NCBI GenBank assembly: GCA_000711775.1
Contig: ARYC01000675.1
Span: 82,071-146,070, forward strand
Direction of reading: 5' to 3'
Length of the DNA: 64,000 nucleotides
Source: Oxytricha trifallax
Lineage: Eukaryota; Ciliophora; Spirotrichea; Sporadotrichida; Oxytrichidae
Part shown: piece by piece, positions 33,001 to 45,829 of the stretch
How the letters are laid out: the number at the start of each line of letters is the position of its first letter
Numbering within the stretch: the stretch's first letter is position 1
The notes under the pieces: generated by a model
What the model was told of the DNA's origin: nothing
Databases searched by the model: none
What the model saw: the letters and a program-made list of their open reading frames with translations, nothing else
Translations under genes and position numbers: made by a program

Positions 33001-36000
33001 CTTTAAGGATTCCTCTTAATGAAGATCCAACTATTTCCACATCATATAAATATAAATAAACTTCATTATAATTTAACTTAATTCAATCAATGAATTAATC
33101 ATTAGGCTTTATCTCGTACTTTGCCATTATATCGGTATAAATATTTTAAACCATATCATTTGCTATGTTTTAAAGATCAAAAAATTAAGAGTCAGTAAAT
33201 TAACAGAATGTACCTGAGAAGCCCAGTTTACATATACATCTTTGGTTTCCATATTAAATATAATTAATCTATCTTTTAAAAGGATAAATTAGGCTAATAT
33301 TTATGTATAAAATTTAATATTAAGAAGTGCATCTTCCATTATAACTGCAGTGATAATCAAGTGTGCAAAGCCCAGGGGAGCTAGATGTTCTCTTTGGTGA
33401 GCTCATTGATTGATACATCATATTCGCTGCATATATCACGTTTGTCATGTTTTTTTAAAAGCTCAATTGTTGCATTGATAAAATATATACTATAGGTTGG
33501 CTTGAAATTAAAATGCATGAGTAAAATATTATTTTAAATCTTCGATAATTGCAAATGGGATGTTACCAAATTGAAATCTGTAAGGTAACTTGGAGTGTTA
33601 GTTATATTATAGAATTTTTGACATTAAACTGAAATTGCCTCATGATCATCTGTACATTGAACACATATTTAAATTGTCTTTTAACTTGTATCTGTTGGGT
33701 CACTAAGCATAATTGGTATTCTGTAATAAAAATCAGTTAGGAAAGTGTTCTATGTAAACATATTAATACTTAATAAAAATTTTATCAATCAAAATCAATT
33801 CAGAAAAATATTGCTATCTTAAAAGTATAATTTACTATTTAAGAAAGTGTTATCAGTAATAGTGTAGTATACTCCAGCAACTAGCATGTAAAGTTTAAAT
33901 CTTAATGGATCCTCCCCATGTGCTAATGTATCATCCCAACCGGTAAGTGTCATTCTATAAATAGAGTTTACTGCTGTGCCTCCACCATAGCCAGCATTAT
34001 TCACAACTTATATTATGCTGATACCTGGCACAGGTGGCTGATTTTGATAAAATTCATAGACATCGTAAGCTATTTCACCCAGAGAATTTTACACTGTTAC
34101 TTTCACCTTAACAACTTAATCGGAGGACATGTAGTTAAAAGCTGTCATTTTCAATTTTACAACTGCTTCACGATTCAATAAGTCACCTGCAGGTGTGCTA
34201 CTAAAGAATCTAATATTATTTAAAGCATATATTGATGAAAATAAGATCTTCAGTATTTTACACTGAAAAAGAACTTTAATCTCAATAAAATTTATAAGAT
34301 TGTAACCTCGTCACTAGAAGGCTCGGGTTCTATTTACTCCCAGAGAATAGATAAGATTTGACCACCTCCATCATTATCGATTGCTGCCTTGAGATAAGTC
34401 TGTACATCTTTTGGAATTTTAGTTTTATAACCTAAGCTCTAAATTTTCACACTCAAGTTAATAAATATACTTTAAGGATTTAATTGTAGTAATCTGAAGT
34501 AATTATGTTTTAAACTAGTTCAAATTTAAAGAGTTCATTAAAAATTTAAGTATTGAGTATAACTGATCTAATCACATTAATAGGATGTGAAATTGTTTTG
34601 ATGATGTGGAGTTGGGCATTCTTACAGGCATATACCATTAAACAGGTACTTTATTGGCTCACAAGTGATGCAACTAGCGATAAAATTACTCTCACATGTC
34701 TAGCAGTCATTTAGATTAAACAGATTTAAAAGATAGTAACATTGAGTTTCAAAAATACTCAATTGTTGCATTCCATACATTCTTTAGTTTGTGGGTCAGG
34801 GTAGTAACCTAGTGGGCACTTGCTTACACATTCATGAGTAGTAAATTGCTGTCTTTGATAAATCAGGGTATCATATAGGAAGTAGGGATATGAGTATATA
34901 TTTTATAAAAGGAATCAAGATTTGAAATCAAAAATTATAAAACAAAATAATTAGGATTCGTGCTTGGACATTAAGAATAACAAGCTCCATAGAAAAGCTT
35001 TTAAGTTTAGTCAGAACAGACTAAGCAATCGTTGCTAGTTGTGCCATTACAAAAAATTAGTGATTTAACTCCTTTAAAAAATTTTGACTTTACCTCATGT
35101 AAATATTTATTACAAAACATACATGATGAATCACAACCAATAAGTCCTAATTGAACTCCTTTTTGCCATTCACTGCGGACATGCGTGAACTAACCATTTT
35201 AATCCTAAATTCCACGAATTACTTCTATATCTGCTATTAATGTGCCTACGTTACATTCAAATGTTTTTAATTATTTTATCAAGTGTATATACAATCATAT
35301 TATTTTGAATCATTGGATAGTAAAATTTGTATTATAGAATGAAAGAATGTACTTATATCATTTAATTTTAAGATTGTCTCAGTTCTAAATTCTTGACGGA
35401 GAAACTAGTTTGGGTTATGTCCTGAAGTTGTACAGTAGCAACGGGTGGGTTGCTCACACAATAGGTATTAAGTGTATTAATCACAGTCTAAAAAAAAATT
35501 TAATTGGTTTTTCTTCTCATAAAACCCTAAAATATTAGATTAGAACTTTTTATTTAATTTACTTTAATTCTTTATAAAGATAAAAATAATGAGTAAGAGC
35601 TACATTAATGGCTTTAGTTGTGAATATGGCAGTAGTTAAACTGCCTGTCTATGCCTTAGATCTGATTGATTTACTTTTCAAGTCGACACCTGTAATAGTG
35701 AAAGTTGTGAATTTTTAAATATATTAACAAAACCAATAAAGAATAGTGAATCATTTTATATAGAAAGTTTTGCCATTGATCATTTGAGTACTACTTATAA
35801 CGTTGAAACTTCTGCAGAAGAAAAGATGATCATAAACTGTAGTCTGGCCTACATCTAATGTTTTGTCATTGAACCAGTAATAGCGAGTGAGCGGGGATGT
35901 AGTTCTAGAAGAGAAGGATTCTGGGAAGAATGATAAATAATAAATTTCACCACCTTTCAATATAAAATTATTTGTGATATAAATTTTCAAGATGTAAGGG

Positions 36001-39000
36001 AATTCTAATTTAAGACAATTGAGAGAGAAAAATCCTAATGCACATTTATTATTTATTCTTACTTTCATCTTGTTAAGTTATTGAGACAGAATGATGCTAC
36101 AAGATCCACTACCACTGCAAATCAAATCTCCTTATTAAAATGGATTAGGAGTAATTGTGTCATCTAAATTGAAATTATACCAAAGTATTTCGCTTGTCCT
36201 CACTATCTTTCCATCTGCCTGAATCGCACCTCTATAGATAGCTATTTTACCAGGAACATTCAAATTAGTCTTTTGTAGTGATGGATAAACTGCTTAACTT
36301 TTAAATTGGAATTTGATTGTGTTGTCTGTTTCATAGAGCTCTGTTGAGCCATAGGTGGGGTAGAAGGATATTGGCATAAAATATCACAAGAATTCTTAAA
36401 AATAAATAAGTTATAGATTTATTGGCTCAGGACATTTGCCATTTGTCGCAACATTTGTATACTCCTTGACTTGAAGTTGATAAGAGTTTCCAGTGCTCAA
36501 TTTCTTAATTCTTGACCAAGCTTATGGGGCATCTCTGGCAGCTGACAAATAACACATGTGTAGCTCATCCATAGTGTAGTTTGCAATACCATAAATACCT
36601 GAGGTATATCCAAACCATATACTTGGCCAGTTGTAGTTTACACGAGTGTACTATTGACCTATGAAGTTAGATGGATTGCAATCTGTAATGACTGGACCTT
36701 TCCAGGAAAATAATACAACATTTTATTATCAACATTATATTTAATTGGAATAAAGATATTAAAATGCAAGCTTATCACCCTCTGAAAAAGCTCCTTAAAG
36801 ATCGAACCTTGCTAAATCTTCATTCATACTCACTTAAGTTACGGCGTTTGAGGCGATTTATGGTACTCCTACTATTCTAAATCTCATGCCGTGAATTTGC
36901 TCATAATAAAAATAATCACTCTACCATATTGAGTTTTCATAAATTTTTTCCTCTATTTTCTTATTAAATATAAATATATTCTTGTCATAATAGGAATCTC
37001 CGAGTTCCTGTACATAAGTATTCTGCCAGCATAAGTTGAAATCACCAGCTTAAGTAAAGTTTTTAATTATGTGCTGCCCATACGTTGGTTTATTATTTCT
37101 TTACATTTCATAATCATTGTAATATGGCTTGGAACAATCTATTGAGAACTTAATAAACGAACATAATCACGTATTTCGATTTTGACGAGTCAATACCAAA
37201 TACTTAATATTTTAAAAGTTTAACGTCACCATAACTTTAATCGCCACCTTATGAATTCCAAGTTCTTAAAACACTATCAGCCATAAAAGCATCACTATTT
37301 GAGGGGTCAACTGTTTTTGGCTTATTGATCAAATATTACTAGAACATATTGAAAGCGACTCCATTAGCAGCAATATAGTAGCAAACTTAATAGTGCTTTC
37401 CATCAATTAAGTTAACTGGACTCATTGTTAGATCTGGGACTATCCAATTATTTATGAAGTTAGTTTGATATGTCATATATGCTACTGCGTTAGAGAAGAT
37501 GCATTTCTTGTTATCAGGTACAAACCAAACTTAATCTCCATTGGCTTTGGTCAGAGTAGGAGAATCAGGCAGGTTGAAGGTTGGAAGAGAGGTTAGCCTT
37601 TTTCCGTCAATAACGTAAGGTTAGGTGTTTTTGTATAGAGGAGTTTTACAGATTGCAACATCGTGAAAGATACATAAACTTAATGATGCTGACTGATCAT
37701 ATACAAAGTAAGGGTAATCAGGGTTAGTCTAGCGGAAATAAGATATTGAATTTTCGTATTGACTGTAATCTTTTATGACATAGTAGTTATCAGAAGTTGA
37801 GTAAGTCTCAGTAAATTTCCAATAGGCAACTAAATTAGGGTCATCATAAGAGTAGTATCTGTACATTCTCAGCTGTTCGTCTTAAATCTGTGATATTCCG
37901 TGATATTTAGTAAAGAACTTAAACTCTTTCATATATCCTGTGAAACTTTGAGGACTAGAATCTGAAAACCCTCCAATGTATATTGTATTTGAAAAACTTG
38001 GATACTATTAAACCACAGCGGAATTGGCATATCCTCCGCTCTGAATTAGTCCCATGTTTGTATTTGCTATTGCTAGCTATTACTCATACTTCATAATATT
38101 AGCACTTAAATATTCTCTTTGAGAAACTACTATGTAATTCCAAGAATTAAGAGTCACCTTTTGCTTCGCATCATTAGTGTAAGTTGGCTCGACAACACTT
38201 GTGACCGCCGATCCAGTTTTAAAAGCAAAAAACACTCTACTTGTAGCACTCATTGCTTTTACTTATATGCGGTTATATGCATTTACAAAAAATGAATTTG
38301 CTCCTAGTGCTATTGGACGGACCCAAAAACCTATTGTAAATTCTTTTGGAACTTGTGATATAAAATTATAATTCATTAAACCTTTAACTTATCAATAATA
38401 TGTCTGGTTAGCCTTAAACAGCAAGCCCTTTTCCTGTTTAAGAAAATCTTAAATGATACAAAACTACTATTTTTTAAAATTTATTTGTATTTCTATAGTT
38501 ATAAGCTGATTAGCCACAATCTGTTTATGAAGATGAATCATATTGAGATCTTTCTTATGCATTTGTTGCACTGTCATACTGGATACTTGGGAAAGAATTT
38601 CCTGGACATTTAATGATAATTTTTATATGTATGTATTGAATACTTTTTCTAATTTTTAATATTTTTTATTTTTGATTGTGGATAGCAAATATGATTGCTT
38701 TTTCCAGCTAAATTAAGTGTGCATCTTTAAACACAAAATCCATTGCTATCTACTAATTGAGATGCGCACTAACATTTTCCGAAATTGGGTACTCTGTTGT
38801 AAATAGGTAATTTAAAATCTAAAAAAATATATATATTTATTGTAATATAAAAAGGTCCACACACATTGTCTGTGCAGCAAGATGAACATTAGTCAGAGCT
38901 TGGGCCAACGCAGTTCATACATGAATAATGACATCTTTTGCAGTATTTCAATGAAACACCTTACTCATCATAAACTTAATATGAAAACTATGGGCAATCG

Positions 39001-40569
39001 TTTGCGTAACAAATATTTTCGAACATAAAATACCCAGTTTTGCATTATATACAGATTGAGGAATCTTATGGACTACATTTTTGGCATGTTGTTCCGCACC
39101 CTAAATTTTAGGCGAAGAATAAAGTTTAGTCAGATAAATAAGTAATCATGAAGCCACCATTTGAATCTATCTTATCGTTAGTACGTGGTGCCATAAAGAC
39201 AAAAATTTATTATGTATCTGCTGTTCTGGGGACGAATAGTTTCATTGGATAAGGAGAAACAGTTTGATTAAAAGCGAAACCTTCAATATCAATTATCTAA
39301 TCATTGTAATTCATCCAAATAATGGCTAGATTGCTTTGTTAAAATTTAGTTCCCCACATCTTATCGTTATCTCTATGTGGTAATAACATATCGTTCATTT
39401 AAGCTAGTATGTAAATTCCAGAGAAAGTCATTTCAAGTTCAAGAATTTTATCATCTTTTGGAGAGCCAAATATCTTTTGACTTTCTACGAATCCATTTGA
39501 AGATCTCAATCTATAGTAGTAGATATCTGTTTAACTAGTATTTGTTGAATACTCTCCAGAGAATGAGTTCAAGAACACATATAAGTAGTTACCATTGTTT
39601 CTCATTCTACCGAATGCATCTGTGTAATTTTCATTGCCAAGAAGAGTTGTCCATTCTCTCACTCCATGTGTCCAGGAGTAGCCGTGAATAGCAACATTAG
39701 CATTAAGTTTAAAGTAGTAATCAATTAAAATTAATTACTAATTTCCTTATTAATTGTCTTGTCCAGGAGGATCTCCGGGTTTATACACAGTTCTATTAAA
39801 GTAAACCTGCTTATTTATTTCGACAGCTAAGTAAATCATTTTATTATCTAAATCAACTTTTACTCCTCTTGAAGCTTCCATGACATTTGGATTTTCTGAT
39901 ATGATAAAATACTCTGTAAAGTTATACTTCGTGCTAAATTTAGCTAGATAGTAACTACTAATCTGATTTGTGTGGAAATAAGTACCAGCTATACCAATTG
40001 TGTAAGTATTTACTTCCTTGAATTTTCCTTGGTACTAACAATCCACAAAAACTGTGCCCTTTAAAATGGTTGCCGAATCGTCTTTATCAACTACTTTATA
40101 GTCTTTCACGTATTGAGTATTTGAAGCGGTATCATTGTATATTCTCATTATTCTAAGTTCATTGGAGTTTAAGTCTAAACCTATTAAGTAATCCAAGAGC
40201 CCATCCCTTGTACACAACCCATATACCTTTTAGCCATACAGTTGAATGTTGTTCCAAATCTAAAAATAGCTGCATGTTAATAAATGGTGACTTATTAAAA
40301 TCCAAAAATTAGAGAAAAATAAATTGAATCTATTAGATATTTATTTAATTATCTTACAGGTTCAGGGATTCCAGTAGCATGTGGTATCTTGATAAATTGG
40401 TAAGTGCTTACACTTTTCTCAGCTATAAAAAGAATAAAAGTATTCAAAAGAGCTTACATCTTTTTGAGAAATAATAAGTATTGTCGCTGTCTGATTAAAT
40501 TAATTATCCTTGCTCTAAATATCCAACATCAAAATAAGCATGTAAATCTTTGTAAGCATCATTCAACAT
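30058..40569 (-). CDS. Gene N: giant extracellular/membrane protein (ConA-lectin-like, Cys-rich, REJ-like, GPS-like)
   Basis: The first clear ATG is at plus 40567-40569 (MLNDAYKDLHAYFDVGYLEQ) and the gene ends at TGA (plus 30058-30060). In coding order: a beta-rich repeat region (about 39,150-40,500), Cys-rich furin/EGF-like modules (about 38,450-39,110; CQKCSPQDSSICIQCKTGYF), and a concanavalin/LamG-like part (about 36,700-38,400; WNYIVVSQ, IYIGGFSD). Further Cys-rich modules follow (about 34,700-35,250), then REJ/PKD-like repeats (about 33,000-36,300; YRMTLTGWDDTLAHGEDPLR). Next is a GPS-like CYSCDEDVPLNVSITVCRCTH (about 31,990-32,110) directly before membrane segments (GLYAVIAGAVSFAVGQIFMV). 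A last membrane part lies near 30,700-30,860. This order recalls polycystin-1/REJ or adhesion-type receptors. Many GT-AG introns are present, for example at about 40,424-40,458. The frame continues slightly upstream of 40,569, so a signal peptide may lie in an unresolved piece. Confidence 0.65.
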
Positions 40570-40773
40570 AATTTCATCATTAAAATAAAAATACCATAAA
40601 TATAATTTTACACATTGATAATATGAAAATGTTCTTACAAAAAATCTTTGCTAATTTTGCTTTTTTGTATTTCCTTCTTTTAAGTTTAATAATAATGTGT
40701 ATAAAGAGAAAAGAAAAAGATAATTTTTTTGTGAAGTGAAACCTAATTAAAATTTCTTTTTTAACAATAATAT

Positions 40774-42564
40774 GATTGTTGGGATGGGGTGTACAATTCT
40801 GGAATTTTTTGAAATTCCAGCACCATTCTGGAACACCAGATTCAATGAATCTGGAATTCCAGATACAGATCTGGAATTCCAGTTCTGTATCTGGAATTCC
40901 AGTTCTGTACAGGGATATCTGAATATATGATATCAAGTTATAAAAAGAGTTATATTGTATTAAAATAAACAAAATTATACAATATTATTTTATATTTTAT
41001 CAATAATCATAAAAATTCATATAAATTCTTTATATAAAATATAATCCAAATTTTAATTGCTATTCATAATTTTTCCAATTTTTACATTAATTTTTTATCT
41101 TACTTATTATTTTTATTTCATAAAGTATTTTAATTTTTTTAATTATGAAAAAATCATTAATATCAATGTTAACTAATTCTGCAGAATTTTTAAACTTTTC
41201 TCAACGTTGATTATTAACCGGTTCAATTTTAAAATAAAACTTAAATAAGTAAAATATACTAAATTTTGAAGTTGTTTAACTGTTGGGATATTAAATTTTT
41301 ATAAAGATATAAATATAAATAAACCTAGTATAAAAAATACACATTATAATTCCTGTTAATTTAGTTGTAATAAAGGTAGAGAGATATAAAATTCAATCTT
41401 ATATGAAATGTTTTATTTGAAAAATTCGTAACAATAATAAACCATGAAATATTAATTAATAAATAATCAAATAAATTAACCAAAACTATGTCAAAATTAA
41501 AAATTTTAATTAGAAATAAGTTTCAAAATAATTACAATTAAATTTTTTAATTTCTGAAGATAAATTAAACTTAATGTCAGTTAAGACTTTGGCTATCATT
41601 TAAAATTAAATAGTGATTCTTAATATCTAAATTTATTAATCTTTAAAAAAACAACAACTATTTTCTCCAATAAATAAAATATTTAGATGCAAAAGTAAAT
41701 TCATATAAATTTAAACTTTATATAATATTATTCTAATTGCAAAAAATAATTTATTAAAAATGTCTCAAATTACTTTAATTTTACTAATAGCAGTAAAATG
41801 AACTATTTTAAATATTTAATAACATGTGAAATATCTCTTATTTGTTTAAGATATTTAATTTAGAAATAACAAATAATTATTTTAATTTTTTCCAGAAAAT
41901 TGTCTAAGTTATAATGAGAATTCCTTTGTATTTGTAATAATTAATGTCTACAAATAATAAGTATTTTCCATTAAATATAAAAATAAATTAAGACTTTAAT
42001 TAATAGATTCAAGGAATAAGCCAGTTTGCTATAATTGAAGTAATAATGTTGAATTATTACATTTCAATTAACAACCAAATTCATTATACTTTTTTTAATC
42101 ATAATCTTTATTTTTCATGATTGTTAAAAAAACTTATATTTGGTAATCAAAAACATAAAAATTAAATTATACTTAATTATTATTTTAAATAGTTAATTTA
42201 TTTGATAATATGTTTTTAATTATTCACATAAAATCGATCGAAAAATAGTTTTATTATTATGTTTTGCTAAAAAATCTTGCACTTTATCGATTATGTCTAT
42301 AAATGTATAAATTTATTTTATTAAAACATATCTTTAATGTTAAACTAGGTATACTTAAAAAAATAAATTATTTATTCATTTTCATCCCACTTATACTTTC
42401 AGCAAAATACAATTTTTCTGAAAATTCCAGATACAGTTCTGGAATTCCAGTTCTGTATCTGGAACGTTTTTCACCATTCTGGAATGTTTTTCACCAATCT
42501 GGAATTCCAGAATGGTTCTGGAATTTCAAAAAATTCCAGAATTGTACACCCCATCCGATTGTTG
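40774..42564. mobile_element. 1,775-bp inverted-repeat element with 8-bp target duplication
   Basis: GATTGTTG stands at 40774-40781 and 42557-42564, immediately outside an element running 40782-42556. The element begins GGATGGGGTGTACAATTCTG and ends with its reverse complement. The inverted ends extend about 140 bp and are built of CTGGAATTCCAG palindromes and related GGAATTCCAG units. The interior is AT-rich with no transposase-like frame, so it is non-autonomous. An 8-bp duplication is typical of hAT-like transposons, but family assignment from this alone is tentative. It lies between the 5' ends of genes N and O, outside coding sequence. Confidence 0.85.
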
Positions 42565-43107
42565 AATTTTTTATAAATCATACAATGATATTTACTACTC
42601 AAATGAGTAGCTAAAAATAATATTATAAGATAAGATACAAATAATTAAAAGTTACAGTAATAATCAGGCTCATGAAATGTGTTTATTTTCAGGCAAAATA
42701 GTTATCTATATGCTTGTTGTTTTATAATAATTATTAAATGCTAAATATTATGATTGTAGTCTTGCAAAGTTGTCCTTTAATTAACAGGGACTCTGATTAA
42801 TGCTTATATTTTATTCATTAAAGTTATCATTAGAAATCCCACTAGAATTTTCGTAATATTTTTGTAGTTTCCTTTCCGAAAACTTCCCAATCCAACTTTA
42901 CTAGAGGTAATATTTCGGAAAATAGTACCATTTTATTATTTCATTAGATGGAACTATTCTTATAATTATTATTATTATTAAAAAAATCTAAGTTATATAG
43001 CTTATCTTTGCAATTCATGTATGGAAAATATTGTGAACATAGTCAGTCAAAATTTCTGAATCCCATAATAAAATACTTCTTTTTTTTAATTTTAGTATAA
43101 AATAAAA
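42565..43107. other. AT-rich region upstream of gene O
   Basis: About 540 bp with no convincing frame. A local inverted motif around TTTCCGAAAA and TTTTCGGAAA-like sequence lies at about 42,870-42,925. It probably includes the promoter of gene O. Confidence 0.4.
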
Positions 43108-44893
43108 ATGATTAATGCATTCAGTTTAAAAAAGCAATAAATTCTCTAACAAGATGACCATGATTTAGCAAAACAAAAACAGAAGGTATAAATCAATAAC
43201 TTATTATCTGAATTTATTTTATATTTTCAATTTTTTATCGTATTTATTTATAGATTTTGCGAAAGCAAGCTGTAATGCAAAATATGGCTTAAAATTCGCA
43301 AAGTAATAGGCAAGAGTGGTTGAGTAAAATTTAGCAAGAAGATGATGATACATTTTAATAGCGTAAGTAAAGATTAAGATTAATCAACTTGAAACTTATA
43401 ATAAAAGAATTAATAACACAGGTTGTAAATATTTTACTTTAGATTACCTCTTTGGCACTTAGTAATTTGATGACAAACCATTATAGATATTTAAAAATGG
43501 GAGTTATTAATATTAAAGCTATTTTGGCTTATAAATTTAAACCATATAAATTTAGAGAAGAAGACCCTAGTAAATTCTTTGGAAGGCGAAATGTAATTGC
43601 CTATTCACAGAAAACTTCCAAGGAAAGGGGAAATGTGGCAGCAGAGTAGTATAAATCAAATTTTCTTGGAAACAATAAATACACAGATAAAGATCCGGTT
43701 AGATTAATTATCTATTTATTTGAATTAGAAAAGTTGAATAATTTTTGGTTAGTTTATATTTTTTTTTTATAAAAATAATTAGAAACCTAACAGATGGTTG
43801 GTTAAAAGATAGACACAAGTCAGGCGAGAGAAGTACAAATTTTATACATAATGTTAAAAATGAGATCGATAGAACTAAGACAATAATGAAGAGTTAAAGT
43901 TTAAAGTCCTTTGAACCAATGAACACCAAAATGCTCTATGATACTCCTTTGAGGGAAAATGATAAAGATAAACATCTTAGTTCTCAACCGTTTATAAGCA
44001 CTTCTGGTCCTAAGGATAAAGCATGGTTACCTACCCCAATAAGATAAACCTAAGAATATGAACCCTTTTCGGCAAAATTCGTGTCTATTGAAGATTTTTC
44101 AAGAAAAAGGAATACTCTAAAAGAAGTGGGTAGGAATGAGTTCGATGCTTTTTCCAGATAAGATAGCATTTGGTCTCAAAAGATAAATTCTTCAAACTCT
44201 ATCAGGACCTATCAATCTTTATAAGGCTATATCAAGACTTTAACAGGAAAGCTAGAAAGGGACAGTATATCTGCCAGAGATTCATTGAGCTCAATGTAAC
44301 AGCAAAGAATTTAACATTCAAAGACCCAGCATTTCTTAAAGAAAATAAAGAGTCAGTATTCAGAGTCAAACAGTAATCAAGGATCTACTATGGATATTTT
44401 ATCAGGTTCTTAGACTTAAAAAGTTCATTCTGCAATACCAACAAGTTTCTCTATTTAGGATGGGGATTTCAGCAAAGTATCAGAGATTCTTAATGTCAAG
44501 AAAGAGCTACTAAATTAATATTTTTCATACTCATTTTTACCACAAAAAGCGTCACTTTTCTATGTCCCTGATGTCCAGCTTTAATCGACATAAAACTAAA
44601 AGTTTAAAGTCCCTGTTACTATCACAGATAAATACTTAATGGATAAAATATAATCAGCGAAAAGAAAATCTTATTACAAATCGGCAGAAATGGGACTTAA
44701 TAAGCTCTCAACAATACAAACTAAAATGTACAATATAAATAGCAGTAATTCTTTGACTTCTTAGAATTTAGCTGTGCAATTTGGAGGAAATATAGATAAT
44801 TCTGGAATTGCAAATTAGAATCAGTTGTTAAGTGAGAGAGCTTTGCCTGAAGTTGTTACAAATATGGATATTGGATAGTTACTCTTGTAATGA
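43108..44893 (+). CDS. Gene O: Ser/Lys/Gln-rich unknown protein
   Basis: It starts at ATG 43108 (MINAFSLKKQQILQQDDHDL). A GT-AG segment follows (about 43,177-43,253), then a charged stretch (QEWLSKIQQEDDDTFQQ). Another likely intron starts at about 43,362 (GTAAGT). Clear coding resumes with KPYKFREEDPSKFFGRRNVI near 43,540. The rest is a long Ser/Lys-rich region to TGA 44891-44893 (NMDIGQLLLQ). No catalytic or binding motif is recognised. Gene P begins only 20 bp after the stop on the same strand, so the two may really be one gene if an IES removes the TGA. Confidence 0.65.
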
Positions 44894-44913
44894 ATAAATA
44901 TTTTTTAACTACA

Positions 44914-45823
44914 ATGAATAATTAGAGAAGGCTCAAAAGATAACAGTCCGTTAATTTCAGGAATTTAAAATCATTATTTACTGATGACATGACTTCTAAA
45001 GAGCAATAGCATTTCAAATATTAAACAAAGACAATATTTGTATATCTTAGAATAAAAGAATCCAAGATGAGAGAGTTTTACGCACTTAGTCCAACAATTC
45101 ATAAAGATGTAAGAACTCATTAATTAAAAGGAATGATGGACAATTATTTTTAAAATTCTAAATCATCTTTCGATTAAAGTCCATCAAGCAAGTCTTTGAA
45201 TAAAAAGAAAACAAATGGAATTTCAAAATAATTGTGATTTGATTAATATGAAGTATTTTTCCATTTTAAACTTTAATTTACTTTAATTTGATCATAGAAA
45301 AAATAATAAGTCTTTAAGTTACTCTTGAATGAGAAGATGAGAGAAGGATTGTTTTTGCTTTTTTATATTATTTATTTCAGGAAGAAGGTAAATCTCTAAT
45401 ACATCCACTGATTCATAAATTTATTTGCAATTGTTAATGAATCAACAAACTTTATCAGTAAACTCAGATGGTTAATATTAAAAACCCGATATCTCTCCAA
45501 CTCTAAGGCTAATTCCTTCTCATTCAGCCAAGCAACAAAAGCGCAGAACTCATAGTATATAAGAAGAATCAGAAGAGACAGACGAAGATTCACCAAATAA
45601 GAAATATTTTAAGGGAGGTATAATTTTAAATTCAAATTTGGCAAAGAAGGGCAATAATACTATTACCAATCAAAGTTCTGCTGGGCAATAACAGAGACTA
45701 ATTATTCATAAATAAGTGTCTCATCAAAACAGCATGTCTAATTTGATGTAGCAATCTAGTACCTAAATTAAGAAAATAAATGCTGAGAAAGAAAAGCAAA
45801 AGAGAGAGTTTTATGACATTTGA
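44914..45823 (+). CDS. Gene P: basic Ser/Gln-rich unknown protein
   Basis: It starts at ATG 44914 (MNNQRRLKRQQSVNFRNLKS) and ends at TGA 45821-45823 after KREFYDI. One IES (45,220-45,373) is proven by frame restoration. The protein is about 250 residues, basic, with a Ser-rich middle and an acidic patch EESEETDEDSPNKK near 45,565. No recognised domain. It may be the downstream part of gene O. The LRR gene on the opposite strand ends in the same area. Confidence 0.65.
45220..45373. other. IES in gene P, pointer ATTTCA, 154 bp
   Basis: ATTTCA occurs at 45220-45225 and 45374-45379 in the same codon phase. Collapsing gives AAT GGA ATT TCA GGA AGA. Neither GT-AG option gives the right frame, which supports DNA elimination rather than splicing. 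Confidence 0.85.
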
Positions 45824-45829
45824 ATAAAT

